NCBI GenBank assembly: GCA_031835245.1
Contig: JAVKOQ010000500.1
Location: 1 to 32,265, forward strand
Length of the DNA stretch: 32,265 nucleotides
Direction: 5' to 3'
Source: Balamuthia mandrillaris
Taxonomy: Eukaryota; Discosea; Longamoebia; Balamuthiidae
Positions 16,532-27,967 of the stretch are shown here, in pieces; position 1 is the first letter of the stretch, and every line of letters starts with the position of its first letter. The position numbers and the translations under genes are program-made. A model generated the notes under the pieces. The model was given only the letters and a program-made list of their open reading frames with translations. It searched no databases and had not been told where the DNA came from.

Positions 16532-19500
16532 ATGAGCAAGGGAGCAACCCCTGCGAAAAAGCTTTTTGACTACATCGTTTTGGTCTGCTTGGAACAGAAA
16601 GGTTCCTATTTTTATTTATTTATTTTTGTTTTACACCTTTATTTATCGTTTTTTTTTATTTTCAAAACAAAAAAAAAATAATAAAAAAGATGGGCCAACA
16701 GGAGCGGTTACACCGGTTGTTCGGTGGCGCTTCCCAGCGGCGCCTTCTGGCCAGAGCAAAAACGCCAAGGACCCTTTCATAGAGAACATTACAAAGTTTT
16801 GCTTTCCAGACATCTCTTCCTACCCCAAAGCCAAAATCAAAAAGTAACTTTTCTCATCGCTTTTTCTTTTTTCGTTCTTTTCTTTTTCGTTTTCTTTTTC
16901 TTTTCCTTTTCCTTTTTTCTTTTTTCTTTTTTCTTTTTTCTTTTTCTTTTTCTTTTTCTTTCTTTTTCATTTTCTTTTTCTTTTTCTTTTACTTTCACTT
17001 TTTTATATGTAAACGTTTCGTATGCTAATTCTCTTTTGCTGAACAACAAAAAGAACGTTGGAAAACTTTTCATTTGTATTAACGGAGAGTGACGGAGAAA
17101 AGAGATGGGGCTATTGCAGAAGAGTATTGGAGCCGGGCGATGGCATACGCTTTCCTCAATGCTTTTGTGTTCTTAGTTTCTTGTAAGTATCATTCCGTTT
17201 GTTGTTTAGAGAGAGTTGACGAGAGAAGAAGAAGAAGAAGAAGAAGAAGAAAAAGAAGAACAACCACAACAAGGAGCAAGAGAGGGAGAGAGAGAGAGAG
17301 ACAGAGAATAAGCCGAGAAGAAGCCTGAGAACCGATAGAGTAGAAGAGAAGAGCGTGATTGAATAGATATGAGAACAAAAAGAACAGAGAAAATACAAAA
17401 CGGGAGAACAGAACTAAAGACACAACCCCTAACACCCTTCCTCACTTTTCCGTTTGCATTCCTTAGCCCCTGCTTCGCAATATTTTCAGAGATATTAGAC
17501 GAGATGCAAAAACGTGGCAGCAATATGGTCAATCTCGACTCTTGCAGCATATTCCTGAACGCTATTTATCAGCAGCCAGTGCCTGCTCCTGGTGGCACCA
17601 TTCATGTCTCCACTGCCTCACTTGCGGTTCCTGGCAAACGTGACGAATTCACATTCACTCGTCCTAATGACAGTGAATCTCTTTTTGCACATGTACGTTA
17701 TTTTGTTTTTATTTCTTTTTCTCGTCTCTTTCTTATTCCTTCTTATTCTGTTCTTTCTTTTTCTTTTTTTAATTTCTACTCGGTTTGCCCGCTCCTTTTC
17801 TTTTCTTTTTTTTTTTCACAAAATGCTCTATCTTCTTTCACCAACCACGCTTACATTCTTGCTGTCATTACGAACAAAAGGTCAACTTTGAGCCACTTTT
17901 AAATCACTTGGATCCACAAACAATCCTCCACACATTCGCTGCCTTACTCGTCGAACGCCGCATCATCTTCATCGCCGACACTCTAGGCAGCCTCTCCGCC
18001 TGCGTGCAGGCTATTGTGGCGCTGCTCTATCCATTCACATGGCAGCACATCTTCATTCCAGTGCTGCCTCAAAGCTTGTTGACTTTTTGTTGTGCGCCAA
18101 TGCCTTTTGTTGTCGGCGTTCTTCGCAGCTGTCAACCGGAATTGGAGAAGTTGAGCGGAGCGATGGATGAAGTCATCTACGTTGATTTGGACAACAACAA
18201 GTTCATTTCCTCTTTTTCAGAGGATTGGAAGCTGCTTCCCAGTTCTTGCAGAGAGCCATTGTTGGAAGCTCTTTCAGTGGCTTGCAAACATGTGAAAACG
18301 CAACGTTCTCTTCGTTCTCGTCTGCTTTTTGGAGGAAAGAAAGGAAGTGATGCTGCGTCTACTTCTTCTCCTTCTCTATCATCTTCGCCAGCTCCTTCAA
18401 CCTCTCCTCAACTCTCGGCTTTCTCTACCTCTTCTTCAGCTTTGAACCCTCCAAAAAGAGGCAGCAAAATAAAACTGAGAAGAGCAGCAAAGAGGAGCGA
18501 TGCCTCTTTGTTCAACGTGCAAGATTTGGCGAATGCTTTCATCGCTTTTTTCGTGGATATGACACATGACTATAGACGCTTCATAAAGGAGGCACCTTCT
18601 ACCGAGGACGGTATTGGCATGGATGCTCGACGTGGGGCCTCTGTTGTATTTGACAGCGAAGGATTTCTATGCATTCAAACCGCGGATCGTAAACAGGTTA
18701 CCATCTTATTTGTTTTTGTCATGTTCTCTTTTATCTTTTGTATGAAATGCCTCACTATTTATTTTCCTCTCTTCAGTTTTTATCACAGTTTCTTCATTCT
18801 CAAATGTTTGAGATGTTTGTTCAAGAACGTGCTCGTCTGAAACTGAACAGCGGCGAATTCGAGAAACGAGTTACAATGTATATACAAAGCAACAGCAGCA
18901 TTAATAACCATTTGCTCTCTTCCGCTTCTGGCGGTAATGCTGCTTGTGGAAGTGGTAATGGTCCTGGAGCTCATTCTCGTTTCACGATGTATGAACGAGG
19001 TGAAATCTCCAGAGAGGATATTACCAAAAGGTTTGCTCTCTCTCTCTCTTATGTTGATCTGTTTGCGTTTCCTGATGCCTGATGATGCCAGTGTCAATGC
19101 AATGTTGGCGGAAGAGGAACTAAAGAAACAACAAGCAGCATCGCCCGGTAATTCATCAGTGATAGTAACCACAAACTGGGTGAGCAACGATAATGCATTG
19201 CCCGTATGGTGTGCCGCTCCTGTGATTAAGCAGGTTCATTTTAACTTTACGCTTTCTTTATTTGTCAATTCTTGTTTTTCATTTTCAAGTGCTAACTGTC
19301 ACGATGAAGAGTATGATGTTGAAAATGGGTGGCTCGCTAGCTCGTAAGGTCTGGCAACCTCGATGGATTGTACTCACTGAGAAAAAGCTCGGCTATTTCA
19401 AAAACAAAGCTGTACTCCCCTCCTCCATTTTTCTTTTCTTTGTATCTCGACACTTGTTTACCGTTGTTTTCGATAGGATCGTCAACCAGCTGGTTCAATG

Positions 19501-20709
19501 GAGCTAAAAGAGATTGAATCAATAACGTTCATTGAATACCACCCAACCCTCAAAAAGGCAAATTGTCTGGAGGTCAGGGTGCCTACGCGTACCTATTTTC
19601 TGAGCGTAGACCCGAAGGAAGAAGCAGAAGCATGGCATCAAGCCATAGCTCGCCAAATTGCAGCCGCAACGTTAGTTTTTTCTCCTCCTTCTTCGTCTTC
19701 TTCAGCAACAACTACGACGACGAATCGTAGCGTCGGCGTTTCGTTTGGAGGAGCAGCTCCTGATTTAAGACACCGGAGTGGAAGTGCTTTGCTAAGAGCA
19801 CCACCACGAGCAGGCCTTTCTCCTACAACGTTTTCCTCTTCTTATGCTACTATTTCTACTACCGTTATCGCCAAGCCACACACTCCTGCTGCAAAACCCC
19901 TGCCGCCATCCCCTCCTTCCCCACCCTCTGCCTCTTTCTCTCCTCCTTCTCCCCCTTCGTCTGGTACTGCTTCAACCTTTGGTTTTCCACCCCCACTAGC
20001 AGAGCAGCAAAGCACACAATCCTACTCTCAACTACCAACTCCTCTTCCTCCTAAACCATTTGGCGCACAAAGTCAATCCATGTCCTCTCTAGATTCCCTT
20101 CTTACTCCATCTTCTCCAACCTTGACCCGAGCGGCTTCCAATCGGCAACCTTCTGCTCAAACTCCTCCTGCTGCACGAAAGCCACAGTGGACAACCATGC
20201 GAACGTTACCACCTCCCAGCAGAAAAGAGCGACCACCCCTTCCTTCATTTTCCTCTGCTTCGCATTCCTTCACTTCTCCATCTCTTTCCTCTTCTTCTGC
20301 CTCCACAACAACAAATCAACCTGCAAACCTCTATTCATCTGGCCCAACGGAACTACCCGCCAGAAAAGTGGCCACCGTCAGAGAACGTCCCGCAAAAGCC
20401 TTACCTCCTCTGGCATCTACCTTTGCTACCAATTACTCTCAACCTCAACAACAACCTCGACCATTGCCTTGTATTCCTGACTCTTCCTCCTCCTCCTCCT
20501 CTTCTACTCCTACCCCTCCTCAATCCACAAGAAGGGGAAGTGGGAATAATAATGGAATGAGAAGACCAGCTTTTGATCTCTCGCAAAAAGGTCCACCTCC
20601 GCCTCCTCCCAGCAGGACTGCTCCCCCATCCTCCCCAGCGCTGGCCGCCAACAATAACAACAACAGACCACTGCCTCCGCCACGACCTCCTCCTCTTGCA
20701 TTCCAATGA
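16532..20709 (+). CDS. DENN domain, PH domain and proline-rich tail protein
   Basis: Probable guanine-nucleotide exchange factor for a Rab GTPase in membrane traffic. Nine exons: 16532-16601, 16690-16843, 17054-17182, 17467-17692, 17881-18696, 18777-19030, 19092-19233, 19310-19411 and 19477-20709. Phases close, giving 1041 residues. uDENN: KLFDYIVLVCL, PVVRWRFP, FCFPDISSYP, ENFSFVLTESDGEKRWGYC. cDENN: FPCFAIFSEILDEM, LLVERRIIFIA, then LYPFTWQHIFIPVLP and CCAPMPFVVGV. dDENN: FLSQFLHSQMFEMFV. A PH domain follows: KVWQPRWIVLTEKKLGYF, MELKEIESITFIEYHP, then EEAEAWHQAIARQI. The last about 350 residues are Pro/Ser-rich with SH3-ligand-like stretches (KGPPPPPPSRTAPP, RPLPPPRPPPLAF). The acceptor at 19309 was chosen because only it keeps the phase; a TGCTAAC branch site lies 18 nt upstream. 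The gene ends 57 bp from the convergent PSMG1 stop. Confidence 0.92.
16860..17002. repeat. (CTTTTT)n tract in DENN intron 2
   Basis: A CTTTT/CTTTTTT-type low-complexity run on the sense strand within intron 16844-17053. No coding potential is supported. Confidence 0.85.
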
Positions 20710-20766
20710 GAAAGGAAAACTTGTAATATTGTTTAAAATAGAGAGAATGTAGAAACTTGTTGTGTA

Positions 20767-22086
20767 TTACATGAACAAGTAATCTGCAGATGGTTTGTTC
20801 TTGTCTTGCTTGGAGAGCAAAGGAAGAACTGGGTGGTAGTCCAACGAGGATGTTGATAACAAGTTCAAAGAGGACAGCACTGGTTCGAAAGACTGTAACG
20901 TCTCTTTCCATTTGCCTTCTTCCTCTGCTGTCACATAAAGACTTGCTTTGAAACCTTCCAACTGACACTAAAAAACATTAGAATAAAGTTAGAAGAGACA
21001 AACAAGAAAGATGGTTAAAGAATGTTTGTACATGAGAAAGTACAGCAGCAGGAGCGCCTTCTACCGTGTTCGGTGTTTCCAAGTAATCACATACAGTTTT
21101 GTTCTCTGTTGCCTTACGCTCCCTCTGTGGATCGTGTTAGCCAAAGTTACCATGGCAAACTAGGAAGAAAAGATAAACCTGTTGGGCGGTCGTTTCTAGC
21201 AGCCTGAGGCCTCCAGTGAACGCACGAGACTTGTACTTGTGTCGAGGCATTGAAAACAAGATCACCACACTTGAGAAAGAAAACGAGCTTGAACAAAGAA
21301 CAGGCGCAATTCAAAACAAAGAGTGCTAAAAGACAAACCGTTCAGGCTGAATGTGACGAAACAGAGTTTTTGTCCACATGAACGCTCGTTCCTCTTTCAC
21401 GTCATAGTTGCATTGAAGAAGAAGAACAGAAGAATCTTGTTGTGTGAGCCGGAAGAGAGCACATGCGGTGTGTGTCGCGCTATGAAGAGAGGACAGGCCA
21501 CTCCCTTTCTGAAGGTGTGGGAACGAGTCACCAGTGGTGAGAGACAGAAGGGAAGTAGAATTTCTTATAGAGAAGAGGAAGAGGGGAAGAAGTAAAAGCA
21601 AAGGAGAATACGAGAACGAGGAAGGACATGCGAAAGGATAAGGAGAGAAGGAGGGAGAACGGCGAAGAAGCAAACAAGAGAGATGGGCACTCACCAACGA
21701 AACCTCGGGCAGCTGGAGCGTGCCAACGATGCTTCGCTGTGGAAAGGCACAGTGAAGGAAGTTTGAAGCAGCACCACGAAAGCCTATCAGCAACAACCGT
21801 GCCTTCAGTGGCAACTCTTCGCCTGGAGCACTCTTTAAAAAAGTTACCAAAGAGTTCAATCAACTTGACTTTGGCTATTATTTACCTTGAACAAGGGTGG
21901 ATGGAGCGACGCATGTTCCTCGATGGATTTGCTCCTCTCTACTTCGTCCTCGTCGTCCTCATCATCCCAGCAGTAAGACCAGGCGTCCTGCTCCAACAGC
22001 TGGCTGTGGTGGTCTGCCAGCATCTTCTTTGTGCCTTCTTTTGGCCAATGGAGAACAAATGGTGCAGGATGTGTGCACAATTTCAT
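20767..22086 (-). CDS. PSMG1: Proteasome assembly chaperone 1 (PAC1) homolog
   Basis: PAC1, with PAC2, helps assemble the alpha ring of the 20S proteasome. Six exons on the minus strand: 22086-21886, 21832-21695, 21508-21339, 21269-21179, 21124-21032 and 20967-20767. Phases close, giving 297 residues. An acidic stretch near residue 45 (WDDEDDEDEVE) recalls the acidic N-terminus of human PSMG1. Matches to the human order: RLLLIGFRGAASNFLH; then TACALFRLTQQDSSVLLLQCNYD (shown here in part) and FMWTKTLFRHIQPER; then VVILFSMPRHKYKSRAFTG; then LETPNTVEGAPAAVLSHCQL. The last exon carries the variable C-terminus. ATG 22086 directly follows a TTAG, so an upstream non-coding exon is possible. The gene shares a 147-bp divergent region with the FHA gene. 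Confidence 0.85.
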
Positions 22087-22233
22087 CTAAGTGTCGACAA
22101 AATGATTTCCCGCCAAAACCAAACCCAAACAAAAAACACCCCCAACCGTCTACCATCCATCCGCCCGCCTAGAGAAGGCCTACTACTAATATATGATAAT
22201 ATATAATAAGTAAGCAGTAGCCCTTGCTTCGCA

Positions 22234-23320
22234 ATGTCAGGTCTAGCAATGCCCAGGCCCAAGTATGGCATGTTGACGGCGCTTAGGCGGGACGGAAGGC
22301 CTGGCAAACAAATGCCCCTTCTTAGTTCCGTCATCACCTTTGGCTCGTACGGTTTTTCTCTTCTGTTCTTGAGGGGAACCAACCACTTCTGCCTCAATCT
22401 CATCTCGTCTCGGCTTATCTTTCTTTCCTCATCTTTCGCTAAAAAGCTGGGAGAAGTGCGCCGTTGTTCTCAAAGGTCAAGAGTTTATTCCTCAACACGT
22501 AAAGCTGGACTTCACGGACCAGGTTCTCTCTCCTCTCTGTCATTGTTTCTCCGAACTCTCCTCGCCTGAGTTCATTGCTCATGCGTCGTTCTCGTTGCAA
22601 TGCAGCCAACCATTCACAACCTGAGCAACGAGGCTAGCCCTTCAGTTAGCCTGAACGACGTGCCATTGGGTTACCAATACCCAAAGCCCTTGAAACACGG
22701 AGACGTCATAAAGTTCTCCAACGGAGCCAAGTTTCGGTTCGACCCTGTGGTGCCTCTGGTTTTGGACATCACCAAAGAAGACGACGAGGGAAGCATAGGA
22801 GCTTCCAAAGCTCAAACCAACAACCGCAGCACAAAGGCTGTTGCTGCAACAAAGCATGGAAACTCGCCAACCGAAGAGAGCAACAAAGAAAAGGAGAGAA
22901 TAGAAAGCGACAACGTCGCAGCTTCCCACAAACATTATTCATCTCCTATCCAACACAAGAAGAGGATAACCTCCTCTTCTTCCTCCAACACGAACGCGAA
23001 ACAGCAAGAAGAGCATCTTTCTCCAACTTGCGATGTACAAACTAAATCTACTTCCACAACGTCGTTACAACTAAGTGCAGGGTCATGCAAAGTCTTCTGC
23101 CTCATCGACCCTCAACAGCGATTATCTTCCGTCTTGCTCACCTCAAAAGACCCAAAGCAGCAGCAACAACAACAGGTTCGCTTGTAAATCTTTCTTCTTT
23201 TGATACAAAATCTTAGTCTAACCTTTGTTGTCTTTGTCTTCTCTTTTGCAGGCTTTCCTGTTGAAGGAAACAGGTACCACAAAGGAGGCGTTTGCTCTTT
23301 CCGTTCCATTGTTTGTGTGA
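22234..23320 (+). CDS. FHA-like domain protein
   Basis: Exons 22234-22346, 22447-22522, 22606-23175 and 23252-23320 give 275 residues with closing phases. Residues about 5-105 follow the FHA pattern seen in Ki-67-type proteins: YGMLTALRRDG, then LLSSVITFGS, WEKCAVVLKG, IPQHVKLDF, PTIHNLSNEASPSVSLNDVPL, and LKHGDVIKFSNGAKFRFDP. The usual phosphothreonine-contact Arg of the GR motif reads Ser (FGSWEKC) and the Ser of S-x-x-H reads Pro (IPQH), so binding may be altered. The rest is polar and low-complexity (SSSSNTNAKQQEEH, QQQQQQ) with a short hydrophobic end encoded by exon 4. No other domain is seen. The stop lies only 39 bp from the convergent F-box gene stop. A nuclear role is possible but not shown. 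Confidence 0.8.
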
Positions 23321-23359
23321 GTCACTCTGCGTGGTCATAAAAAAAAGATGTTTGCCAGA

Positions 23360-24714
23360 TCAACTTTTTTTATTTCGTTTTCTTTTTGTGCCAACAGTTG
23401 CTGTTGTGGTCTCACTCTTGTCACTTCTCTCCTCTTCCTCAGCATTATCACGGTCTGCTTTCATCTGCTGCTTTTCAGAAACATGATGACAACACCTATC
23501 ACCACTGGGTCCTGGTAAGGGATAGCTCATCTCATCGAAACTCCAGATGTTGATAGTGCGGTCCACCGATCCTGATATGATTTTGCTGTCATCATATTGC
23601 AGAGCCCATACGCCGGAAGTATGTTGCCGCAGGACGTTGCATGTCCACTTGCTCCCGTTGCGTACACCATCCTCATCGCCTACTTCCTCCCATACTGCAA
23701 AAGGGTATTGAGTTCGCAAAGAATTAACAAGATAGAAATAACAGAGCGAGAATGAGGTGAGGAGGTAAGGAGAGAGGAGACGCAAACCTCGTATGGTTTT
23801 GTCTGTGGAGCCACCGCCAGAAACGATTTTTCGGGGCCAAGTGGTGCTGTTCACTCTGAGGCAGAGAACTTCTCCTTCATGGCCGTCTATGTTGGCCACT
23901 TCTGCTCTTGAAGTACTTCCTTGCCGTAGATCCCATACCTATTTGTGTAAGATTGAACAGTTGGTTTGGGAAGAACGGAACATTAAACACAGCGACAAGA
24001 ATAATACTTTGATGGTTTGGTCAGCTGAACCACTAAAGAGAGTATAGGGCATGCCAGTATGACGACGAACAGAGGAATTGCTCTCCGGAAACACTGCCAA
24101 AGAGTTTACTGCTCCTTTATGGCCTGTCAACGTCAGCACACATTCGGTGGTGCGCAGATCCCATAACTTGATCGTTCGGTCTGTATTGTATTGCCGAGAT
24201 AATGTTAACAGTAGAAGAGAAACGTTGAGCGAGAGCTAGTGCTTTACCCTCATAACCACTTCCACTAACTAAAAGACGTTGGTCATCTTCAATGCTGAGA
24301 CACCTGCATTGTACGTCATGAGAAATGCTAATTTTCACCAAAAAGTGGCGGTTGGAGTATGAGAATGAGTAAGAAGTACCAGATATCACTACAATGTCCT
24401 AAGAGTGTATGTACACAAAATTGTTTCTGTAGATCCCATATCTTTATAGTGTGATCCTCTGAGCCGCTCGCCAACATGCGGTCCTGGAACTATTAGACGA
24501 CAACAGGAGAAGTGGAAACGAAGATCAGTATCTGGAACTGGATTAAGACACAACAGTGGCGAAAGATGCCTGCAAGCTCCAGACTCCCTTAACGTGGCCC
24601 GTAAATGTATGTATGCAGCGGCCATTTTGAAGGTCCCATACTTTGACAGTTGCATCCTCAGAGCCACTACTTTCGGAGTCAGACTTTCGCCTACATATCT
24701 CCCGCTCTCGCTCG

Positions 24715-24755
<41 letters not shown>

Positions 24756-26117
24756 AACAAGCGCAATATTACCTTAACAAGCGGTCTTTATGGAACTGGA
24801 GGCACCAAACGCCAGAGTTATGACCTCGCATCGTCAGGCGACATTCTCTGGTGTGCAAGTTCCATACTTTAATAGTTTCATCTTCTGACCCAGACACTGA
24901 AGAAAAAAGAAAATTGAGTCAGTATCGTAGTGAGAAGAGATAGAGGGAGAAGAGGAGCACATTGCTTTACCTATCTTCTCTTCATCAAATTGAAGACAGT
25001 AAAGTTGGCTGTCGTGCCCACGCAGGGTGTAGACTTGATATTTGGACTCCCGCCAGTTTTTGTCCAGTCGAAGCTTGTTTAAATATATGCCTTTCCAATC
25101 CTTTCTTCTTCTTTTCTGTGGTGCTGTTTGCTGAAGGATTGTAGATGATGACGGCGCAACATCCTTCTGCTGTTTAACGGTCTCCTCTGTGTTGCATTGA
25201 TGGTCGCTTGCTGCTCCAGGAGATAAGACGTTGCCGCTTTCGTTGACGTTGGGTTGCTTTACCTTTCCCTTCATATCCACCAATTCTATATCTTGGCCTA
25301 CAACTATCATTTCGTGGCGTTGTGTATCTTCGTGGCTGGATTGGCGACCTCCATTGTTGTCGTTGCAACGCAGCAGGTAGGAGGGGGGTTTTTGCGACTC
25401 CTGGCAGGCTGAACACGACGTCATTATCGGAGTGACATCACGCTCCAAGTTAGGTTGCATACGCCACCGCCTGCGTCCAAACGTCACCATTAGTCCCATG
25501 AAAGAAGAGAAAAGAGGGCAGAGAAAAAAAAAACGAAGAGAGAAAGGGGACAAAAGAGCTCAAACCGTTGACAAAGCAAGCGCCAGATAAGATTATCCTG
25601 AGATAGGCGAGAAAACTGTCGGTTAAGCAGCGCAACATTGCTGAGCTCCCTCTCATCCAGATAGCTAAGAATGTAGAGCACGCACTCATCCGGCAAAAGG
25701 GCGAAATAGCCAGCTCCCTCCTTGTCGGAGAGGTTGTGCTTTTCCTGTGGTATTGTTTTTTTGGGTGGCGGCGGCGGTGGAGGAGTTTGTTTGTTTATTT
25801 GGAAAAAAACAGCCTAGTGAGAAAATACTACAAATAATAGGGTGAGGAGAGGAGAGGTCACCAAATACCAAAACATCGTAGAGTGCTAACGTTTGTCGGA
25901 TCTGCGCGTTGAGGTCCCTGGAGTGAGGGAGGAGCTGTTGGGCTAGGAGCTCTTCAAAGGGCCAACGGGTGGCCCCGTTCTGAAGGTTGTGGTGCACGAG
26001 CTGGACGCGATCCTCCATTTCCCCGGCTAGACATAGCAGCTCCTGCAACTGCTTGACCATGGTCTCACCCGTTTGTTGGCTGCGGCAGCTGTCTTGCTCC
26101 GCCTCTTCTCCTTCCAT
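23360..26117 (-). CDS. F-box/WD40 protein (FBXW7-type SCF substrate receptor)
   Basis: Likely substrate-recognition subunit of an SCF ubiquitin ligase. Ten exons on the minus strand: 26117-25869, 25744-25566, 25470-24971, 24896-24773, 24669-24570, 24489-24380, 24303-24248, 24180-24008, 23938-23788 and 23694-23360. Phases close, giving 658 residues. The F-box is LLPDECVLYILSYLDE followed by ALLNRQF and LIWRLLCQR. About 140 polar residues follow, then NKLRLDKNWRESKY leading into seven WD repeats. Repeat cores: VSGSEDETIKVWNL, SSGSEDATVKVWDL, ASGSEDHTIKIWDL, EDRTIKLWDL, SGSADQTIKVWDL, GSTDKTIRVWEE and SGSVDRTINIW. The protein ends in a basic TKRKRNKKS, a possible nuclear signal. The exon 5/6 intron appears to use a GC donor. 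Intron 4 carries a CT/GA microsatellite. Confidence 0.92.
24715..24754. repeat. (CT)n microsatellite in F-box gene intron 4
   Basis: A CT dinucleotide run on the plus strand, so GA on this minus-strand gene's transcript, inside intron 24772-24670. It is opposite in polarity to most intronic tracts here. Confidence 0.9.
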
Positions 26118-26394
26118 CTCTTCTCCCCTCTCCTCTCACTTCACTCGCCAGCTGTCGTTTAAAAATCGGGGAGCCGAGAATTTGTTGGTGAATTGCTGGG
26201 CAGTGAGGGAAAGGAGGACCGCATCAGTCGACAAATAAGGACCAGGAAATTATTTGTCTCGTCGATTTTATTGGCAATTATTGTGAACGGCTCTCCTGCA
26301 GATTTGGTGCACCGATTGACCCCACCACATTCATTCATTTCTTCCCTTTTGGCCCCGATTGCTTGCCCGAAGAAAGAAGAGCAACAATCAAAGG
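26118..26394. promoter_or_regulatory. Divergent control region, F-box / SH3 genes
   Basis: 277 bp between divergent starts. It contains an inverted repeat, GACAAATAA at 26230-26238 and TTATTTGTC at 26250-26258, separated by 11 nt. No TATA box is obvious. No coding sequence is supported. Confidence 0.45.
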
Positions 26395-26712
26395 ATGGGA
26401 GACGTGCGTATTACCACCACTTCCACTCACGCCTACTCACTCTTTTTGTTTCTCTTCTTTTCTCCACCGAACCAAACACAGAGTCTCGTAAGGGCTTTGT
26501 ATGACTATGAAGCGATGGATCCTGATGAGTTGACGCTTCGTGAGAACGACATCATATGTGTGCTGTCCAAAGACCCATCAGGTTGGTGGAAGGGGCAGTG
26601 CAACGGCCGAATTGGCATGTTTCCTTCTAACTATACCGAACCTTGTGACTCGGCAACAGGCGCGATGGCAAACCCACACCTGACAAACCTTTCACGGGGA
26701 GGTACTGTCTAA
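26395..26712 (+). CDS. Small SH3-domain-only protein
   Basis: Exon 1 encodes only Met-Gly-Asp (26395-26403). The intron 26404-26481 ends CCAAACACAG, and exon 2 (26482-26712) gives the rest, 80 residues in all. Residues 4-61 are a complete SH3 domain: VRALYDYEAMDPDELTLRE, then IICVLSKD, GWWKGQCNGRIGMFPSNYTEP. The ALYDY, GWW, G-F and P-x-N-Y landmarks needed to bind proline-rich ligands are all present. The last 19 residues are short and polar. A Met-Gly start allows, but does not prove, N-myristoylation. A free-standing SH3 of this size could act as a competitive adaptor; the proline-rich DENN protein in this window is a conceivable partner, an inference only. Confidence 0.85.
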   Translation: MGDVRITTTSTHAYSLFLFLFFSPPNQTQSLVRALYDYEAMDPDELTLRENDIICVLSKDPSGWWKGQCNGRIGMFPSNYTEPCDSATGAMANPHLTNLSRGGTV

Positions 26713-26764
26713 CAAACAAAACAAAAAAGGTGTTTTTGGCAACGGCAGTAAATGGTGTATAGCT

Positions 26765-27919
26765 TTATGCAAAGAACAACAACAAGGAAGAAGAAACAGT
26801 TGATACACCACTGGAATCGTCCGTTGAAGTAGATGCTTGGAATGGTACGTATTGCAGCAGGTCAAAGTAGTAGAGCTCAGCACCGTGTTCAGAAGTAGAA
26901 GTGACCAGGACTATACGCTCTCCAATCAAGTTCAAAAAACCACCAACCAACGAGCCACTCCTTCTGTAAAAGGTGCCGACGTGGGTACCGTTACTAACCA
27001 TGAAGTTGATGTAGGAGTTGCCTCTCCCGACGGAAACCGTTTGGTAGCAGTATAGCAAGCCATCTGCTTCAAAAAGGGTGCCTTTGATGGATGTGGCACC
27101 CTCCAACTTATCCAATTGGAATGACTCCTCCTCGTCTGCTGCTGTCACCCTCCAAACCGCACCTGCACTAGAGATGAAGATAGAGTCTTGGAACACGAAC
27201 AAGGGTGTGCCCAACACTAAATTATCTTCATCCTGTAGTTGCACAGTTCCATCCTGCGTGCCATCGCTGACATAGAGCTGTGGTTCCCCCAAATCCTCCT
27301 TAAAGAGAACATGAGCAGAGGCCACCAGCACTGTTCGTGTATCTATTGGAGGCTGCCCTGCAATCAAAAACGTTCCTTCTTGATCACCCGAAACACCGTC
27401 TGTAATGCCCAGCTGACGATTATAAGTGAAGACGTAGCGGGAGGAGTCCAGTCGTTGAAAGTTGAGGAAGCATCGCAGATTGTAATCATTCCGGATGCAG
27501 TTTTGAGATAAGTCAGTAAGTTGAACTACAGTGACATTACGTGAAGGTCCTTCGAAGGATGCACCACTCGGAGTGATGGTTGCACCGTAGAGCTGCTCCC
27601 TGCCCAGAGGCTCCTCATCACCGCTCTTGGCAGTGAAGAAGAATCGTTCTTCTGCCTCTGATATCTCCTCCACCATCAAAAGATCAAAGCTGGAGAAAGG
27701 GGTATGAATGGGGAATACATGCGACCCATCGTAGCCATATATGCCTCCGTTGCCTTCCACCCGAGTGCTAAGAAGCAGCAACTCTGTGGTTTGACCCAGA
27801 ATAGAACCACTGGTAAGCCCGAAGAACTCCTCATCTGGAACGGAGTCCAGTTCTGGAATTCCATAGAATGCACTCTTGTTCTTCACCATCTCATACATCT
27901 CTTCAACAGAGTAGAGAGA

Positions 27920-27967
<48 letters not shown>

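Noticed and set aside
24389-24766. Minus-strand open frame spanning F-box exons 5 and 6 with an Arg/Glu run
   Set aside because: It reads through the CT/GA microsatellite intron out of frame with the WD repeats.
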